From NCBI RefSeq assembly GCF_026212465.1, contig NC_080050.1, forward strand, positions 30,329,070 to 30,393,069: a stretch of DNA of 64,000 bases, in the 5' to 3' direction. The DNA comes from Amaranthus tricolor. Its lineage: Eukaryota; Streptophyta; Magnoliopsida; Caryophyllales; Amaranthaceae. Under the pieces are notes generated by a model that saw only the letters and a program-made list of their open reading frames with translations, was not told where the DNA came from and made no database searches. This document shows, one piece after another, positions 35,539 to 48,870 of this stretch (positions are counted from its first letter, which is position 1; the number at the start of each line of letters is the position of its first letter). The translations under genes were made by a program, and so were the position numbers.

Positions 35539-38500
35539 GTTTGGCGCCGTCTGTGGGGATTTCAAACATAAAAGTCATGTCTACCCTGAGAAAAATAGGA
35601 TCAACTTACGAGTTCATATGTAGTAGAATCAAATGTAGCTGTCGGAACGGATAAACGATTAAAAGCTAACAGAAGGAAGCAAAATTAAATATCTACTGGT
35701 CATGAATAATGTATGTAGCCCCAAAGAGTTAACATGTTGGAATTAATTGCTTAAAATAATTCCTTTGATTTTTGCGGGGAAGATTACAATATTTAAGATT
35801 ACTGTTGGTTTCATGACGAGTCACCACAACCTTCTTCATCAATGGCATTTTCTTCTGAAACTACCTGAACTTTTAGTCGTGGGGAGAGAAACATAAAGTC
35901 GTGGCTTTTCCCAAATAACTTACAAAAAAATCGCAACCACCATATTAGTTATAATGCCTTAATAATTGGTGTGATGCGCCGTCAGTATGCTCTCAAGTTC
36001 AATGGCCAAAGTTTGTGGGTTAATGTATGTCTTTTATATGATGATTGATGAATCATGATATTTAAGTCTTAAGAATTTTTATAATTTCACAAGCTGCTAC
36101 TCCTAGTTATTTCTATTGGTCAAAGGATCACAATTTCCATTGGTTTTTCCGCCAAACCTCATATGTTTATCAATACTTATGCGCTTTCTCCACAGGTATG
36201 AAAGCTTATTTAATTTCTTTTAAATAAAGTTAGTTGGTATAATTCTTGTGTTGCGGTTAGGATGAAGGTTAATAATAAGTTATTTTCATTACGGTAAAAT
36301 TGGTTATTATTTTGGACCAAGCTTATTAATTGGAATCACTTATGAGGTATTGGTCCTCCTATGATTTGGGCGGTCATTTATACTTTATGTTATCTGTAAC
36401 TCGTATTAATCATATCAAGTACAAATTAATACCTTGATAACTTATTAGTCGCCCTCAAGTTGAAAATTGAGGGTCAAATCATTAAGTATTTATTTTTGAC
36501 CATTCTTCAAGTGGTTTCGGTATAAAAAAATCATCCTTAATATGAATACATTCCTTCACCATCAATGAACATGAATCATCAAGTGTTGAGTTCAGTTTGA
36601 TGCACCTTCTAAAGGGTTATTAGATCCGTAGAACGTTTCCAAACCAACTTCAATCGACTAAAAATTTCATTCCTAATGTTGAAGTTCGGTTTGATGCACA
36701 TTCTAAAGGATTAGATGACCCATAGAACGTTTCCAAACTAGCTTAAACTAAGTGGTTTCGGTCTAAAGGACCATCATCTTATCTTTACTGTGCCGTATGT
36801 GGATATTTCCTGAATTTTTCTCGGCACCCATTATTTTTGGGGATTCAAAAATTATTTGTTAATGATGAAGATTTGATTTGAAGATCATTTTGATATGAGG
36901 AAAAGAAGGTTCCCACTCGTGTGTGACCGTCTAATTATGTGATATATTATATCCAGCTCTATAATTTCACCATTTTTTATCAACTCCAGCTATGTGACCG
37001 TCTAATTAATAAGCTATATATCATAAGCGATTCGGATGCGATGAGTCATTCTGTACCATCGAATAGCCGGATTCTCTTGTTTAAGGTTATTATACAAGTT
37101 TTGTCTTTTGCCGTATCATCAATTTGTCCGAAATATTAAAAACTCGGACACCCCCAAGGGCCTCCAATAATTTGGCAAAATTGTCTAAGTATTGAAAGTA
37201 GCCGAGTTATGCTACATCCGAATCATCGAAGAGCCGGTTGAGTAATTGTCATGACGTATTATCATAAAGTTGGACCCAAATTTGGTTTGATGCACCTTCT
37301 AAAGGGTTATTAGATCCATAGAACGTTTCCAAACCAACTTCACTGACCAAAAAATTCAGTCTCATTGTTGAAGTTCGGTTTGATGCACTATCTAAAGGAT
37401 TAGATGACCCGTAGAACGTTTCCGAACTAGCTTCAGCTACGTGATTTCAATCTGAAAAAATTACTCCAAATATTGCCCAATTCAAGGTATTGGTTGGATT
37501 CGGGTACGATCTGACAGTGGTTCAAACTATCTTAATTAGATCCCCGGAAAACTACCTATATTGATTGTAATGGCTGGATCCGGGTAATGATCTGACAGTG
37601 GTTCGAACCATCCACCTGTGAGAAAACAATCTCAGGTAACTTGATACATAAAGCAAAATCATCACCATGGCCTTTTTATGAAATGCTACATAAACGATGT
37701 AAATCTTTGATTAGTATTGCCAAGTGAAGAATATATTATATTAATCTGATGATGATCATACGGTTATTCTTGCTTTTATTTATCAACATATATCGGGTGT
37801 TTTATATTTGTTATATTCATGGGTCAACATGAAAAGTGATGAAGTATGATATTGACACATTGGAAGAATATTATATTATTTCTGCATGGGAATTCAATAC
37901 TTCACCATTATTATTCTTAATATATTGGGTCTTACTTATATGTGGTTTTCAATGATGAGTGTATAAAGTCATCTGAGCTTTCACCTAGTTTGAAAGTCAT
38001 ATTATTATTGAAGTTCCAACACGTGGGCGTTATTTGTCACATTATGGAATCATCTGAGCTTTCAACTAGTTTGAAGTCATATTATTATTAAAGTCCCAAC
38101 ATGTGGGCATTATTCGTCATATTATGGAATCATCTAAGCTTTCACCTAGTTTGAAAGCCATATTATTATTGAAGTCCCAAAATGATTGATTTTGGGCAAT
38201 ATTTTCAAAGTATTTATCTTAATTATCAAAATTTCACCTAGTTTGAAAGTGAAATCCTTGCGAGTGTCACCTAGCTTGGTAACTCGGACTCTTATTAAGC
38301 CCCAAAACGAGTGATTTTGGGCGTTATTTGTCAATGTATTCATAGCGAGTATCACCTAGCTTGATAACTCGATCACTTATTCAGCGGACCTATGTCCGAT
38401 CAGTATATTCATCAATGTTTTCGAAGGATTCACCTAGTATGATTCCTTATCTAAGTCCCGGGTGATTGACGGCTGGGCAATGCAGACCTACGTCCGATCA

Positions 38501-39084
38501 AAATATTCTAGCGAGTATCACCTAGCTTGATAACTCGATCACTTATTCAGCGGACCTATGTCCGATCAGTATATTCATCAATGTTTTCGAAGGATTCACC
38601 TAGTATGATTCCTTATCTAAGTCCCGGGTGATTGACGGCTGGGCAATGCGGACCTACGTCCGATCCAAATATTCCTTAAATGCAGACTTATGTCTGATCC
38701 GAATATTCATCAATGCTTTCGAAGGATTCATCTAGTATGATTCCTTATCTAAGTCACAGGTGTTTGACTGCCAGACCATATCATCATATCAAGCTCAAAT
38801 GTCGAATCATCATATCAGGCTCAAATGTCGAATCATCATATCAGGCTCTAAAATTCGAATCATCAAAAGTGGCCCAAAGGCCAAATATTTATAATTCATG
38901 GGGCTTCCACCATCATGGGCCCATCGAGGCAAAAATTCGAAGTTTACCTTATTCGGACCTTATTGCATGGTTTCTTCCGAATATTTATTTGATCTGCATC
39001 ACAGGTATGATTTTTTCCGCATAAAGACTGATACCCTCGCTACATTAAATTCCCTCATCTATCACTCTTCATGCGTGGGACTAA
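35539..39084 (+). repeat. Interior 2 of the array
   Basis: At the positions compared it is identical to interior 1 (G 36583, G 37147, T 37537). Non-coding. Confidence 0.88.
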
Positions 39085-39642
39085 TGTTATGGGGTCAAAT
39101 AAATAAACCCGTAATTTATTTAGTCAAACCCTAACCACCCAACTCGGTCCAATAACTTCTTAAAATAACTACCCATTACTCACCATAATCTACCACTCAC
39201 CCATCATCCCCATGATTCCCACATTTATTCACCATTTAACCTCCATTCTACCATTATAAATACATGTCGCGTACATCATTTGCACCGAACTAAGCTTTTA
39301 TATTGCTATCGTTACACCACAATAATATTCACCCTCCTACGTACAATCTATACTGAACCAAATATTCCTTCAATTGATCTGAACTCATCCTACAATCCGT
39401 TAATCTTGTATTCATTCATTATCATATATTCATTACTTTCTGTCTCCCGATCTGACTTGAGCGTCGGAGGGGTTTTCCGGGAAATCACCCCCCGGACAAG
39501 GCTAACGTTGTATTGCAGGATTTGAGGTCTCATCAGCGGAAGGATCATAAACATTTTCAGTATACTGACAGTTATCCCCGACCACACCTTTTATCCAGGT
39601 ATTTAAATGTCGTTTGTACTTCCTCGTTTCATGACTGAAACA
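39085..39642 (+). repeat. LTR 3 of the array (558 bp)
   Basis: Type A at the diagnostic site (G at 39341), although the interior that follows is type B. The A-to-B changeover in the array therefore lies between 39341 and 40687. Confidence 0.93.
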
Positions 39643-42600
39643 GTTTGGCGCCGTCTGTGGGGATTTCAAACATAAAAGTCATGTCTACCCTGAGAAAAAT
39701 AGGATCAACTTACGAGTTCATATGTAGTAGAATCAAATGTAGCTGTCGGAACGGATAAACGATTAAAAGCTAACAGAAGGAAGCAAAATTAAATATCTAC
39801 TGGTCATGAATAATGTATGTAGCCCCAAAGAGTTAACATGTTGGAATTAATTGCTTAAAATAATTCCTTTGATTTTTGCGGGGAAGATTACAATATTTAA
39901 GATTACTGTTGGTTTCATGACGAGTCACCACAACCTTCTTCATCAATGGCATTTTCTTCTGAAACTACCTGAACTTTTAGTCGTGGGGAGAGAAACATAA
40001 AGTCGTGGCTTTTCCCAAATAACTTACAAAAAAATCGCAACCACCATATTAGTTATAATGCCTTAATAATTGGTGTGATGCGCCGTCAGTATGCTCTCAA
40101 GTTCAATGGCCAAAGTTTGTGGGTTAATGTATGTCTTTTATATGATGATTGATGAATCATGATATTTAAGTCTTAAGAATTTTTATAATTTCACAAGCTG
40201 CTACTCCTAGTTATTTCTATTGGTCAAAGGATCACAATTTCCATTGGTTTTTCCGCCAAACCTCATATGTTTATCAATACTTATGCGCTTTCTCCACAGG
40301 TATGAAAGCTTATTTAATTTCTTTTAAATAAAGTTAGTTGGTATAATTCTTGTGTTGCGGTTAGGATGAAGGTTAATAATAAGTTATTTTCATTACGGTA
40401 AAATTGGTTATTATTTTGGACCAAGCTTATTAATTGGAATCACTTATGAGGTATTGGTCCTCCTATGATTTGGGCGGTCATTTATACTTTATGTTATCTG
40501 TAACTCGTATTAATCATATCAAGTACAAATTAATACCTTGATAACTTATTAGTCGCCCTCAAGTTGAAAATTGAGGGTCAAATCATTAAGTATTTATTTT
40601 TGACCATTCTTCAAGTGGTTTCGGTATAAAAAAATCATCCTTAATATGAATACATTCCTTCACCATCAATGAACATGAATCATCAAATGTTGAGTTCAGT
40701 TTGATGCACCTTCTAAAGGGTTATTAGATCCGTAGAACGTTTCCAAACCAACTTCAATCGACTAAAAATTTCATTCCTAATGTTGAAGTTCGGTTTGATG
40801 CACATTCTAAAGGATTAGATGACCCATAGAACGTTTCCAAACTAGCTTAAACTAAGTGGTTTCGGTCTAAAGGACCATCATCTTATCTTTACTGTGCCGT
40901 ATGTGGATATTTCCTGAATTTTTCTCGGCACCCATTATTTTTGGGGATTCAAAAATTATTTGTTAATGATGAAGATTTGATTTGAAGATCATTTTGATAT
41001 GAGGAAAAGAAGGTTCCCACTCGTGTGTGACCGTCTAATTATGTGATATATTATATCCAGCTCTATAATTTCACCATTTTTTATCAACTCCAGCTATGTG
41101 ACCGTCTAATTAATAAGCTATATATCATAAGCGATTCGGATGCGATGAGTCATTCTGTACCATCGAATAGCCGGATTCTCTTGTTTAAGGTTATTATACA
41201 AGTTTTGTCTTTTGCCGTATCATCAATTTGTCCGAAATATTAAAAACTCGAACACCCCCAAGGGCCTCCAATAATTTGGCAAAATTGTCTAAGTATTGAA
41301 AGTAGCCGAGTTATGCTACATCCGAATCATCGAAGAGCCGGTTGAGTAATTGTCATGACGTATTATCATAAAGTTGGACCCAAATTTGGTTTGATGCACC
41401 TTCTAAAGGGTTATTAGATCCATAGAACGTTTCCAAACCAACTTCACTGACCAAAAAATTCAGTCTCATTGTTGAAGTTCGGTTTGATGCACTATCTAAA
41501 GGATTAGATGACCCGTAGAACGTTTCCGAACTAGCTTCAGCTACGTGATTTCAATCTGAAAAAATTACTCCAAATATTGCCCAATTCAAGGTATTGGTTG
41601 GATTCGGGTACGATCTGACAGTGGTTCAAACTATCTTAATCAGATCCCCGGAAAACTACCTATATTGATTGTAATGGCTGGATCCGGGTAATGATCTGAC
41701 AGTGGTTCGAACCATCCACCTGTGAGAAAACAATCTCAGGTAACTTGATACATAAAGCAAAATCATCACCATGGCCTTTTTATGAAATGCTACATAAACG
41801 ATGTAAATCTTTGATTAGTATTGCCAAGTGAAGAATATATTATATTAATCTGATGATGATCATACGGTTATTCTTGCTTTTATTTATCAACATATATCGG
41901 GTGTTTTATATTTGTTATATTCATGGGTCAACATGAAAAGTGATGAAGTATGATATTGACACATTGGAAGAATATTATATTATTTCTGCATGGGAATTCA
42001 ATACTTCACCATTATTATTCTTAATATATTGGGTCTTACTTATATGTGGTTTTCAATGATGAGTGTATAAAGTCATCTGAGCTTTCACCTAGTTTGAAAG
42101 TCATATTATTATTGAAGTTCCAACACGTGGGCGTTATTTGTCACATTATGGAATCATCTGAGCTTTCAACTAGTTTGAAGTCATATTATTATTAAAGTCC
42201 CAACATGTGGGCATTATTCGTCATATTATGGAATCATCTAAGCTTTCACCTAGTTTGAAAGCCATATTATTATTGAAGTCCCAAAATGATTGATTTTGGG
42301 CAATATTTTCAAAGTATTTATCTTAATTATCAAAATTTCACCTAGTTTGAAAGTGAAATCCTTGCGAGTGTCACCTAGCTTGGTAACTCGGACTCTTATT
42401 AAGCCCCAAAACGAGTGATTTTGGGCGTTATTTGTCAATGTATTCATAGCGAGTATCACCTAGCTTGATAACTCGATCACTTATTCAGCGGACCTATGTC
42501 CGATCAGTATATTCATCAATGTTTTCGAAGGATTCACCTAGTATGATTCCTTATCTAAGTCCCGGGTGATTGACGGCTGGGCAATGCAGACCTACGTCCG

Positions 42601-43188
42601 ATCAAAATATTCTAGCGAGTATCACCTAGCTTGATAACTCGATCACTTATTCAGCGGACCTATGTCCGATCAGTATATTCATCAATGTTTTCGAAGGATT
42701 CACCTAGTATGATTCCTTATCTAAGTCCCGGGTGATTGACGGCTGGGCAATGCGGACCTACGTCCGATCCAAATATTCCTTAAATGCAGACTTATGTCTG
42801 ATCCGAATATTCATCAATGCTTTCGAAGGATTCATCTAGTATGATTCCTTATCTAAGTCACAGGTGTTTGACTGCCAGACCATATCATCATATCAAGCTC
42901 AAATGTCGAATCATCATATCAGGCTCAAATGTCGAATCATCATATCAGGCTCTAAAATTCGAATCATCAAAAGTGGCCCAAAGGCCAAATATTTATAATT
43001 CATGGGGCTTCCACCATCATGGGCCCATCGAGGCAAAAATTCGAAGTTTACCTTATTCGGACCTTATTGCATGGTTTCTTCCGAATATTTATTTGATCTG
43101 CATCACAGGTATGATTTTTTCCGCATAAAGACTGATACCCTCGCTACATTAAATTCCCTCATCTATCACTCTTCATGCGTGGGACTAA
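39643..43188 (+). repeat. Interior 3 of the array
   Basis: It carries the type B bases A 40687, A 41251 and C 41641. Otherwise it matches interiors 1 and 2 wherever I compared. Non-coding. Confidence 0.88.
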
Positions 43189-43746
43189 TGTTATGGGGTC
43201 AAATAAATAAACCCGTAATTTATTTAGTCAAACCCTAACCACCCAACTCGGTCCAATAACTTCTTAAAATAACTACCCATTACTCACCATAATCTACCAC
43301 TCACCCATCATCCCCATGATTCCCACATTTATTCACCATTTAACCTCCATTCTACCATTATAAATACATGTCGCGTACATCATTTGCACCGAACTAAGCT
43401 TTTATATTGCTATCGTTACACCACAATAATATTCACCCTCCTACATACAATCTATACTGAACCAAATATTCCTTCAATTGATCTGAACTCATCCTACAAT
43501 CCGTTAATCTTGTATTCATTCATTATCATATATTCATTACTTTCTGTCTCCCGATCTGACTTGAGCGTCGGAGGGGTTTTCCGGGAAATCACCCCCCGGA
43601 CAAGGCTAACGTTGTATTGCAGGATTTGAGGTCTCATCAGCGGAAGGATCATAAACATTTTCAGTATACTGACAGTTATCCCCGACCACACCTTTTATCC
43701 AGGTATTTAAATGTCGTTTGTACTTCCTCGTTTCATGACTGAAACA
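43189..43746 (+). repeat. LTR 4 of the array (558 bp)
   Basis: Type B at the diagnostic site (A at 43445), shared only with LTR 5. Confidence 0.93.
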
Positions 43747-46700
43747 GTTTGGCGCCGTCTGTGGGGATTTCAAACATAAAAGTCATGTCTACCCTGAGAA
43801 AAATAGGATCAACTTACGAGTTCATATGTAGTAGAATCAAATGTAGCTGTCGGAACGGATAAACGATTAAAAGCTAACAGAAGGAAGCAAAATTAAATAT
43901 CTACTGGTCATGAATAATGTATGTAGCCCCAAAGAGTTAACATGTTGGAATTAATTGCTTAAAATAATTCCTTTGATTTTTGCGGGGAAGATTACAATAT
44001 TTAAGATTACTGTTGGTTTCATGACGAGTCACCACAACCTTCTTCATCAATGGCATTTTCTTCTGAAACTACCTGAACTTTTAGTCGTGGGGAGAGAAAC
44101 ATAAAGTCGTGGCTTTTCCCAAATAACTTACAAAAAAATCGCAACCACCATATTAGTTATAATGCCTTAATAATTGGTGTGATGCGCCGTCAGTATGCTC
44201 TCAAGTTCAATGGCCAAAGTTTGTGGGTTAATGTATGTCTTTTATATGATGATTGATGAATCATGATATTTAAGTCTTAAGAATTTTTATAATTTCACAA
44301 GCTGCTACTCCTAGTTATTTCTATTGGTCAAAGGATCACAATTTCCATTGGTTTTTCCGCCAAACCTCATATGTTTATCAATACTTATGCGCTTTCTCCA
44401 CAGGTATGAAAGCTTATTTAATTTCTTTTAAATAAAGTTAGTTGGTATAATTCTTGTGTTGCGGTTAGGATGAAGGTTAATAATAAGTTATTTTCATTAC
44501 GGTAAAATTGGTTATTATTTTGGACCAAGCTTATTAATTGGAATCACTTATGAGGTATTGGTCCTCCTATGATTTGGGCGGTCATTTATACTTTATGTTA
44601 TCTGTAACTCGTATTAATCATATCAAGTACAAATTAATACCTTGATAACTTATTAGTCGCCCTCAAGTTGAAAATTGAGGGTCAAATCATTAAGTATTTA
44701 TTTTTGACCATTCTTCAAGTGGTTTCGGTATAAAAAAATCATCCTTAATATGAATACATTCCTTCACCATCAATGAACATGAATCATCAAATGTTGAGTT
44801 CAGTTTGATGCACCTTCTAAAGGGTTATTAGATCCGTAGAACGTTTCCAAACCAACTTCAATCGACTAAAAATTTCATTCCTAATGTTGAAGTTCGGTTT
44901 GATGCACATTCTAAAGGATTAGATGACCCATAGAACGTTTCCAAACTAGCTTAAACTAAGTGGTTTCGGTCTAAAGGACCATCATCTTATCTTTACTGTG
45001 CCGTATGTGGATATTTCCTGAATTTTTCTCGGCACCCATTATTTTTGGGGATTCAAAAATTATTTGTTAATGATGAAGATTTGATTTGAAGATCATTTTG
45101 ATATGAGGAAAAGAAGGTTCCCACTCGTGTGTGACCGTCTAATTATGTGATATATTATATCCAGCTCTATAATTTCACCATTTTTTATCAACTCCAGCTA
45201 TGTGACCGTCTAATTAATAAGCTATATATCATAAGCGATTCGGATGCGATGAGTCATTCTGTACCATCGAATAGCCGGATTCTCTTGTTTAAGGTTATTA
45301 TACAAGTTTTGTCTTTTGCCGTATCATCAATTTGTCCGAAATATTAAAAACTCGAACACCCCCAAGGGCCTCCAATAATTTGGCAAAATTGTCTAAGTAT
45401 TGAAAGTAGCCGAGTTATGCTACATCCGAATCATCGAAGAGCCGGTTGAGTAATTGTCATGACGTATTATCATAAAGTTGGACCCAAATTTGGTTTGATG
45501 CACCTTCTAAAGGGTTATTAGATCCATAGAACGTTTCCAAACCAACTTCACTGACCAAAAAATTCAGTCTCATTGTTGAAGTTCGGTTTGATGCACTATC
45601 TAAAGGATTAGATGACCCGTAGAACGTTTCCGAACTAGCTTCAGCTACGTGATTTCAATCTGAAAAAATTACTCCAAATATTGCCCAATTCAAGGTATTG
45701 GTTGGATTCGGGTACGATCTGACAGTGGTTCAAACTATCTTAATCAGATCCCCGGAAAACTACCTATATTGATTGTAATGGCTGGATCCGGGTAATGATC
45801 TGACAGTGGTTCGAACCATCCACCTGTGAGAAAACAATCTCAGGTAACTTGATACATAAAGCAAAATCATCACCATGGCCTTTTTATGAAATGCTACATA
45901 AACGATGTAAATCTTTGATTAGTATTGCCAAGTGAAGAATATATTATATTAATCTGATGATGATCATACGGTTATTCTTGCTTTTATTTATCAACATATA
46001 TCGGGTGTTTTATATTTGTTATATTCATGGGTCAACATGAAAAGTGATGAAGTATGATATTGACACATTGGAAGAATATTATATTATTTCTGCATGGGAA
46101 TTCAATACTTCACCATTATTATTCTTAATATATTGGGTCTTACTTATATGTGGTTTTCAATGATGAGTGTATAAAGTCATCTGAGCTTTCACCTAGTTTG
46201 AAAGTCATATTATTATTGAAGTTCCAACACGTGGGCGTTATTTGTCACATTATGGAATCATCTGAGCTTTCAACTAGTTTGAAGTCATATTATTATTAAA
46301 GTCCCAACATGTGGGCATTATTCGTCATATTATGGAATCATCTAAGCTTTCACCTAGTTTGAAAGCCATATTATTATTGAAGTCCCAAAATGATTGATTT
46401 TGGGCAATATTTTCAAAGTATTTATCTTAATTATCAAAATTTCACCTAGTTTGAAAGTGAAATCCTTGCGAGTGTCACCTAGCTTGGTAACTCGGACTCT
46501 TATTAAGCCCCAAAACGAGTGATTTTGGGCGTTATTTGTCAATGTATTCATAGCGAGTATCACCTAGCTTGATAACTCGATCACTTATTCAGCGGACCTA
46601 TGTCCGATCAGTATATTCATCAATGTTTTCGAAGGATTCACCTAGTATGATTCCTTATCTAAGTCCCGGGTGATTGACGGCTGGGCAATGCAGACCTACG

Positions 46701-47292
46701 TCCGATCAAAATATTCTAGCGAGTATCACCTAGCTTGATAACTCGATCACTTATTCAGCGGACCTATGTCCGATCAGTATATTCATCAATGTTTTCGAAG
46801 GATTCACCTAGTATGATTCCTTATCTAAGTCCCGGGTGATTGACGGCTGGGCAATGCGGACCTACGTCCGATCCAAATATTCCTTAAATGCAGACTTATG
46901 TCTGATCCGAATATTCATCAATGCTTTCGAAGGATTCATCTAGTATGATTCCTTATCTAAGTCACAGGTGTTTGACTGCCAGACCATATCATCATATCAA
47001 GCTCAAATGTCGAATCATCATATCAGGCTCAAATGTCGAATCATCATATCAGGCTCTAAAATTCGAATCATCAAAAGTGGCCCAAAGGCCAAATATTTAT
47101 AATTCATGGGGCTTCCACCATCATGGGCCCATCGAGGCAAAAATTCGAAGTTTACCTTATTCGGACCTTATTGCATGGTTTCTTCCGAATATTTATTTGA
47201 TCTGCATCACAGGTATGATTTTTTCCGCATAAAGACTGATACCCTCGCTACATTAAATTCCCTCATCTATCACTCTTCATGCGTGGGACTAA
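43747..47292 (+). repeat. Interior 4 of the array
   Basis: Type B bases A 44791, A 45355 and C 45745, as in interior 3. Non-coding. Confidence 0.88.
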
Positions 47293-47850
47293 TGTTATGG
47301 GGTCAAATAAATAAACCCGTAATTTATTTAGTCAAACCCTAACCACCCAACTCGGTCCAATAACTTCTTAAAATAACTACCCATTACTCACCATAATCTA
47401 CCACTCACCCATCATCCCCATGATTCCCACATTTATTCACCATTTAACCTCCATTCTACCATTATAAATACATGTCGCGTACATCATTTGCACCGAACTA
47501 AGCTTTTATATTGCTATCGTTACACCACAATAATATTCACCCTCCTACATACAATCTATACTGAACCAAATATTCCTTCAATTGATCTGAACTCATCCTA
47601 CAATCCGTTAATCTTGTATTCATTCATTATCATATATTCATTACTTTCTGTCTCCCGATCTGACTTGAGCGTCGGAGGGGTTTTCCGGGAAATCACCCCC
47701 CGGACAAGGCTAACGTTGTATTGCAGGATTTGAGGTCTCATCAGCGGAAGGATCATAAACATTTTCAGTATACTGACAGTTATCCCCGACCACACCTTTT
47801 ATCCAGGTATTTAAATGTCGTTTGTACTTCCTCGTTTCATGACTGAAACA
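47293..47850 (+). repeat. LTR 5 of the array (558 bp), terminal
   Basis: Type B (A at 47549). It ends in CA at 47849-47850 and is followed at once by the aatat target duplication rather than the primer site. Its TATAAATA at 47463-47470 points toward the Dof gene about 1.4 kb away. Confidence 0.93.
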
Positions 47851-47855
47851 AATAT

Positions 47856-48720
47856 AATTATAAGTATATAGACTTCTTATTTAAGTTGTCTAATTGAAAA
47901 ACAATACCTCACAAAAATAATTGGAACATTATATTAATGCAAAAACTTTAAAATTAGACAAAAAAATATATATATAGTTTTTGATGAAAACCATGAACAG
48001 AAAATTGATTGGATCACGTGATATTAACACCATTAAAAGCTTCATCCTTGCTCGTGTTGTTGTTCCTTAGCATTGACGGCTCGCCAAAAGAGTGGAACAA
48101 CAACACACGTTAACTTCCAGCCCCACATTTCCTACTCCTCCATACATGTTCACTTCCATTTAGTAGTGCTTTTTCCACATTTATTTCTATATCTTTATTT
48201 AGCAGTCATGAATTTAGAATTTAAAATTCGGAGTAGAATATTAAAACAAATTATTATTATAAATATGAAAATTTGTATAGATTACTACTCATAATATATT
48301 GAAACAGAAATATATATAATATTCGTATAGCTTTTGTGTTGACATTTCAGATTTTGAAAATATTTTTTTTATAAGTTTATTACTTATACTTAAAAATCAT
48401 TCTATAAAAATGACTGTAATTATTTAACAATTAATCTCTTATATTATTGTGTACTTTAATTTTTATGATAATTATTAAAGAAGATTCTCTTGACAACAAT
48501 AATGCTAAAGTCTTAATCGCAAAATAATTAGGCTCAATTATATAAATCAAAAGATAATTTTTAGTGGTCTAAAAATTAAATTTATAATTAATCCCTCCAT
48601 TCTATTGCATTCTTCTCATTTTAATATGCAGTTTAACCAAAAAAAAAAAAAAAAGATGTTTAGTGAATTTTTATTTTAATATTGGGGTACATTGCACCCC
48701 TTAGAACCAATTGTAGATCC
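47856..48720. other. Upstream region of the Dof gene
   Basis: AT-rich, with a truncated Stowaway-like end (atccctccattctattgcat near 48594) and a 16-A run at about 48639-48654. No coding exon is seen. Confidence 0.4.
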
Positions 48721-48733
48721 CCTAATGATACCT

Positions 48734-48741
48734 TATATATA
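48734..48741 (+). promoter_or_regulatory. TATA box of the Dof gene
   Basis: TATATATA lies 130-137 bases before the ATG at 48871. It falls inside the open frame that begins at 48682, which argues that the earlier in-frame Met is upstream of the transcript. Confidence 0.55.
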
Positions 48742-48870
48742 CACCATCCTTTCTCTTATTCTTCATCATTCCTCCTTCCACACCTCTCACCACAACCACA
48801 TATCCTCCTCTCAGTCTCTCCTATCGCCTCGTTTACTCACTCGAAAAAACACCCTTTAACATCGACAAAC

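Larger units (their letters stand above)
30872..47855 (+). mobile_element. Tandem array of a non-autonomous LTR retrotransposon: 5 LTRs, 4 interiors
   Basis: LTRs of 558 bp start at 30877, 34981, 39085, 43189 and 47293. They are separated by four interiors of 3,546 bp, so the period is exactly 4,104 bp throughout. Each LTR begins TG and ends CA. Each interior begins right after an LTR with a primer-binding-type sequence TTTGGCGCCGTCTGTGGGGA and ends in a weak purine tract gtgggactaa. The array is bounded by aatat at 30872-30876 and 47851-47855, one 5-bp target duplication for the whole block. This indicates a single original insertion later expanded by LTR-LTR unequal exchange. No gag or pol is found; the largest frame is 103 codons. 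The primer site and LTR style suggest the Ty3/Gypsy superfamily, perhaps a Tat-like derivative (inference). Confidence 0.93.

Noticed and set aside
30877..47850. Array considered as a gene cluster or a CRISPR-like or satellite structure
   Set aside because: TG...CA ends, primer site and outer 5-bp target duplication identify it as an LTR retrotransposon array; repeats of 558 bp and 3.5 kb are unlike CRISPR.
48682..48870. Upstream in-frame Met of the Dof gene as the true start
   Set aside because: A TATA box lies within this segment and the added residues are a translation of C/T-rich leader; the conserved region starts near 48871.
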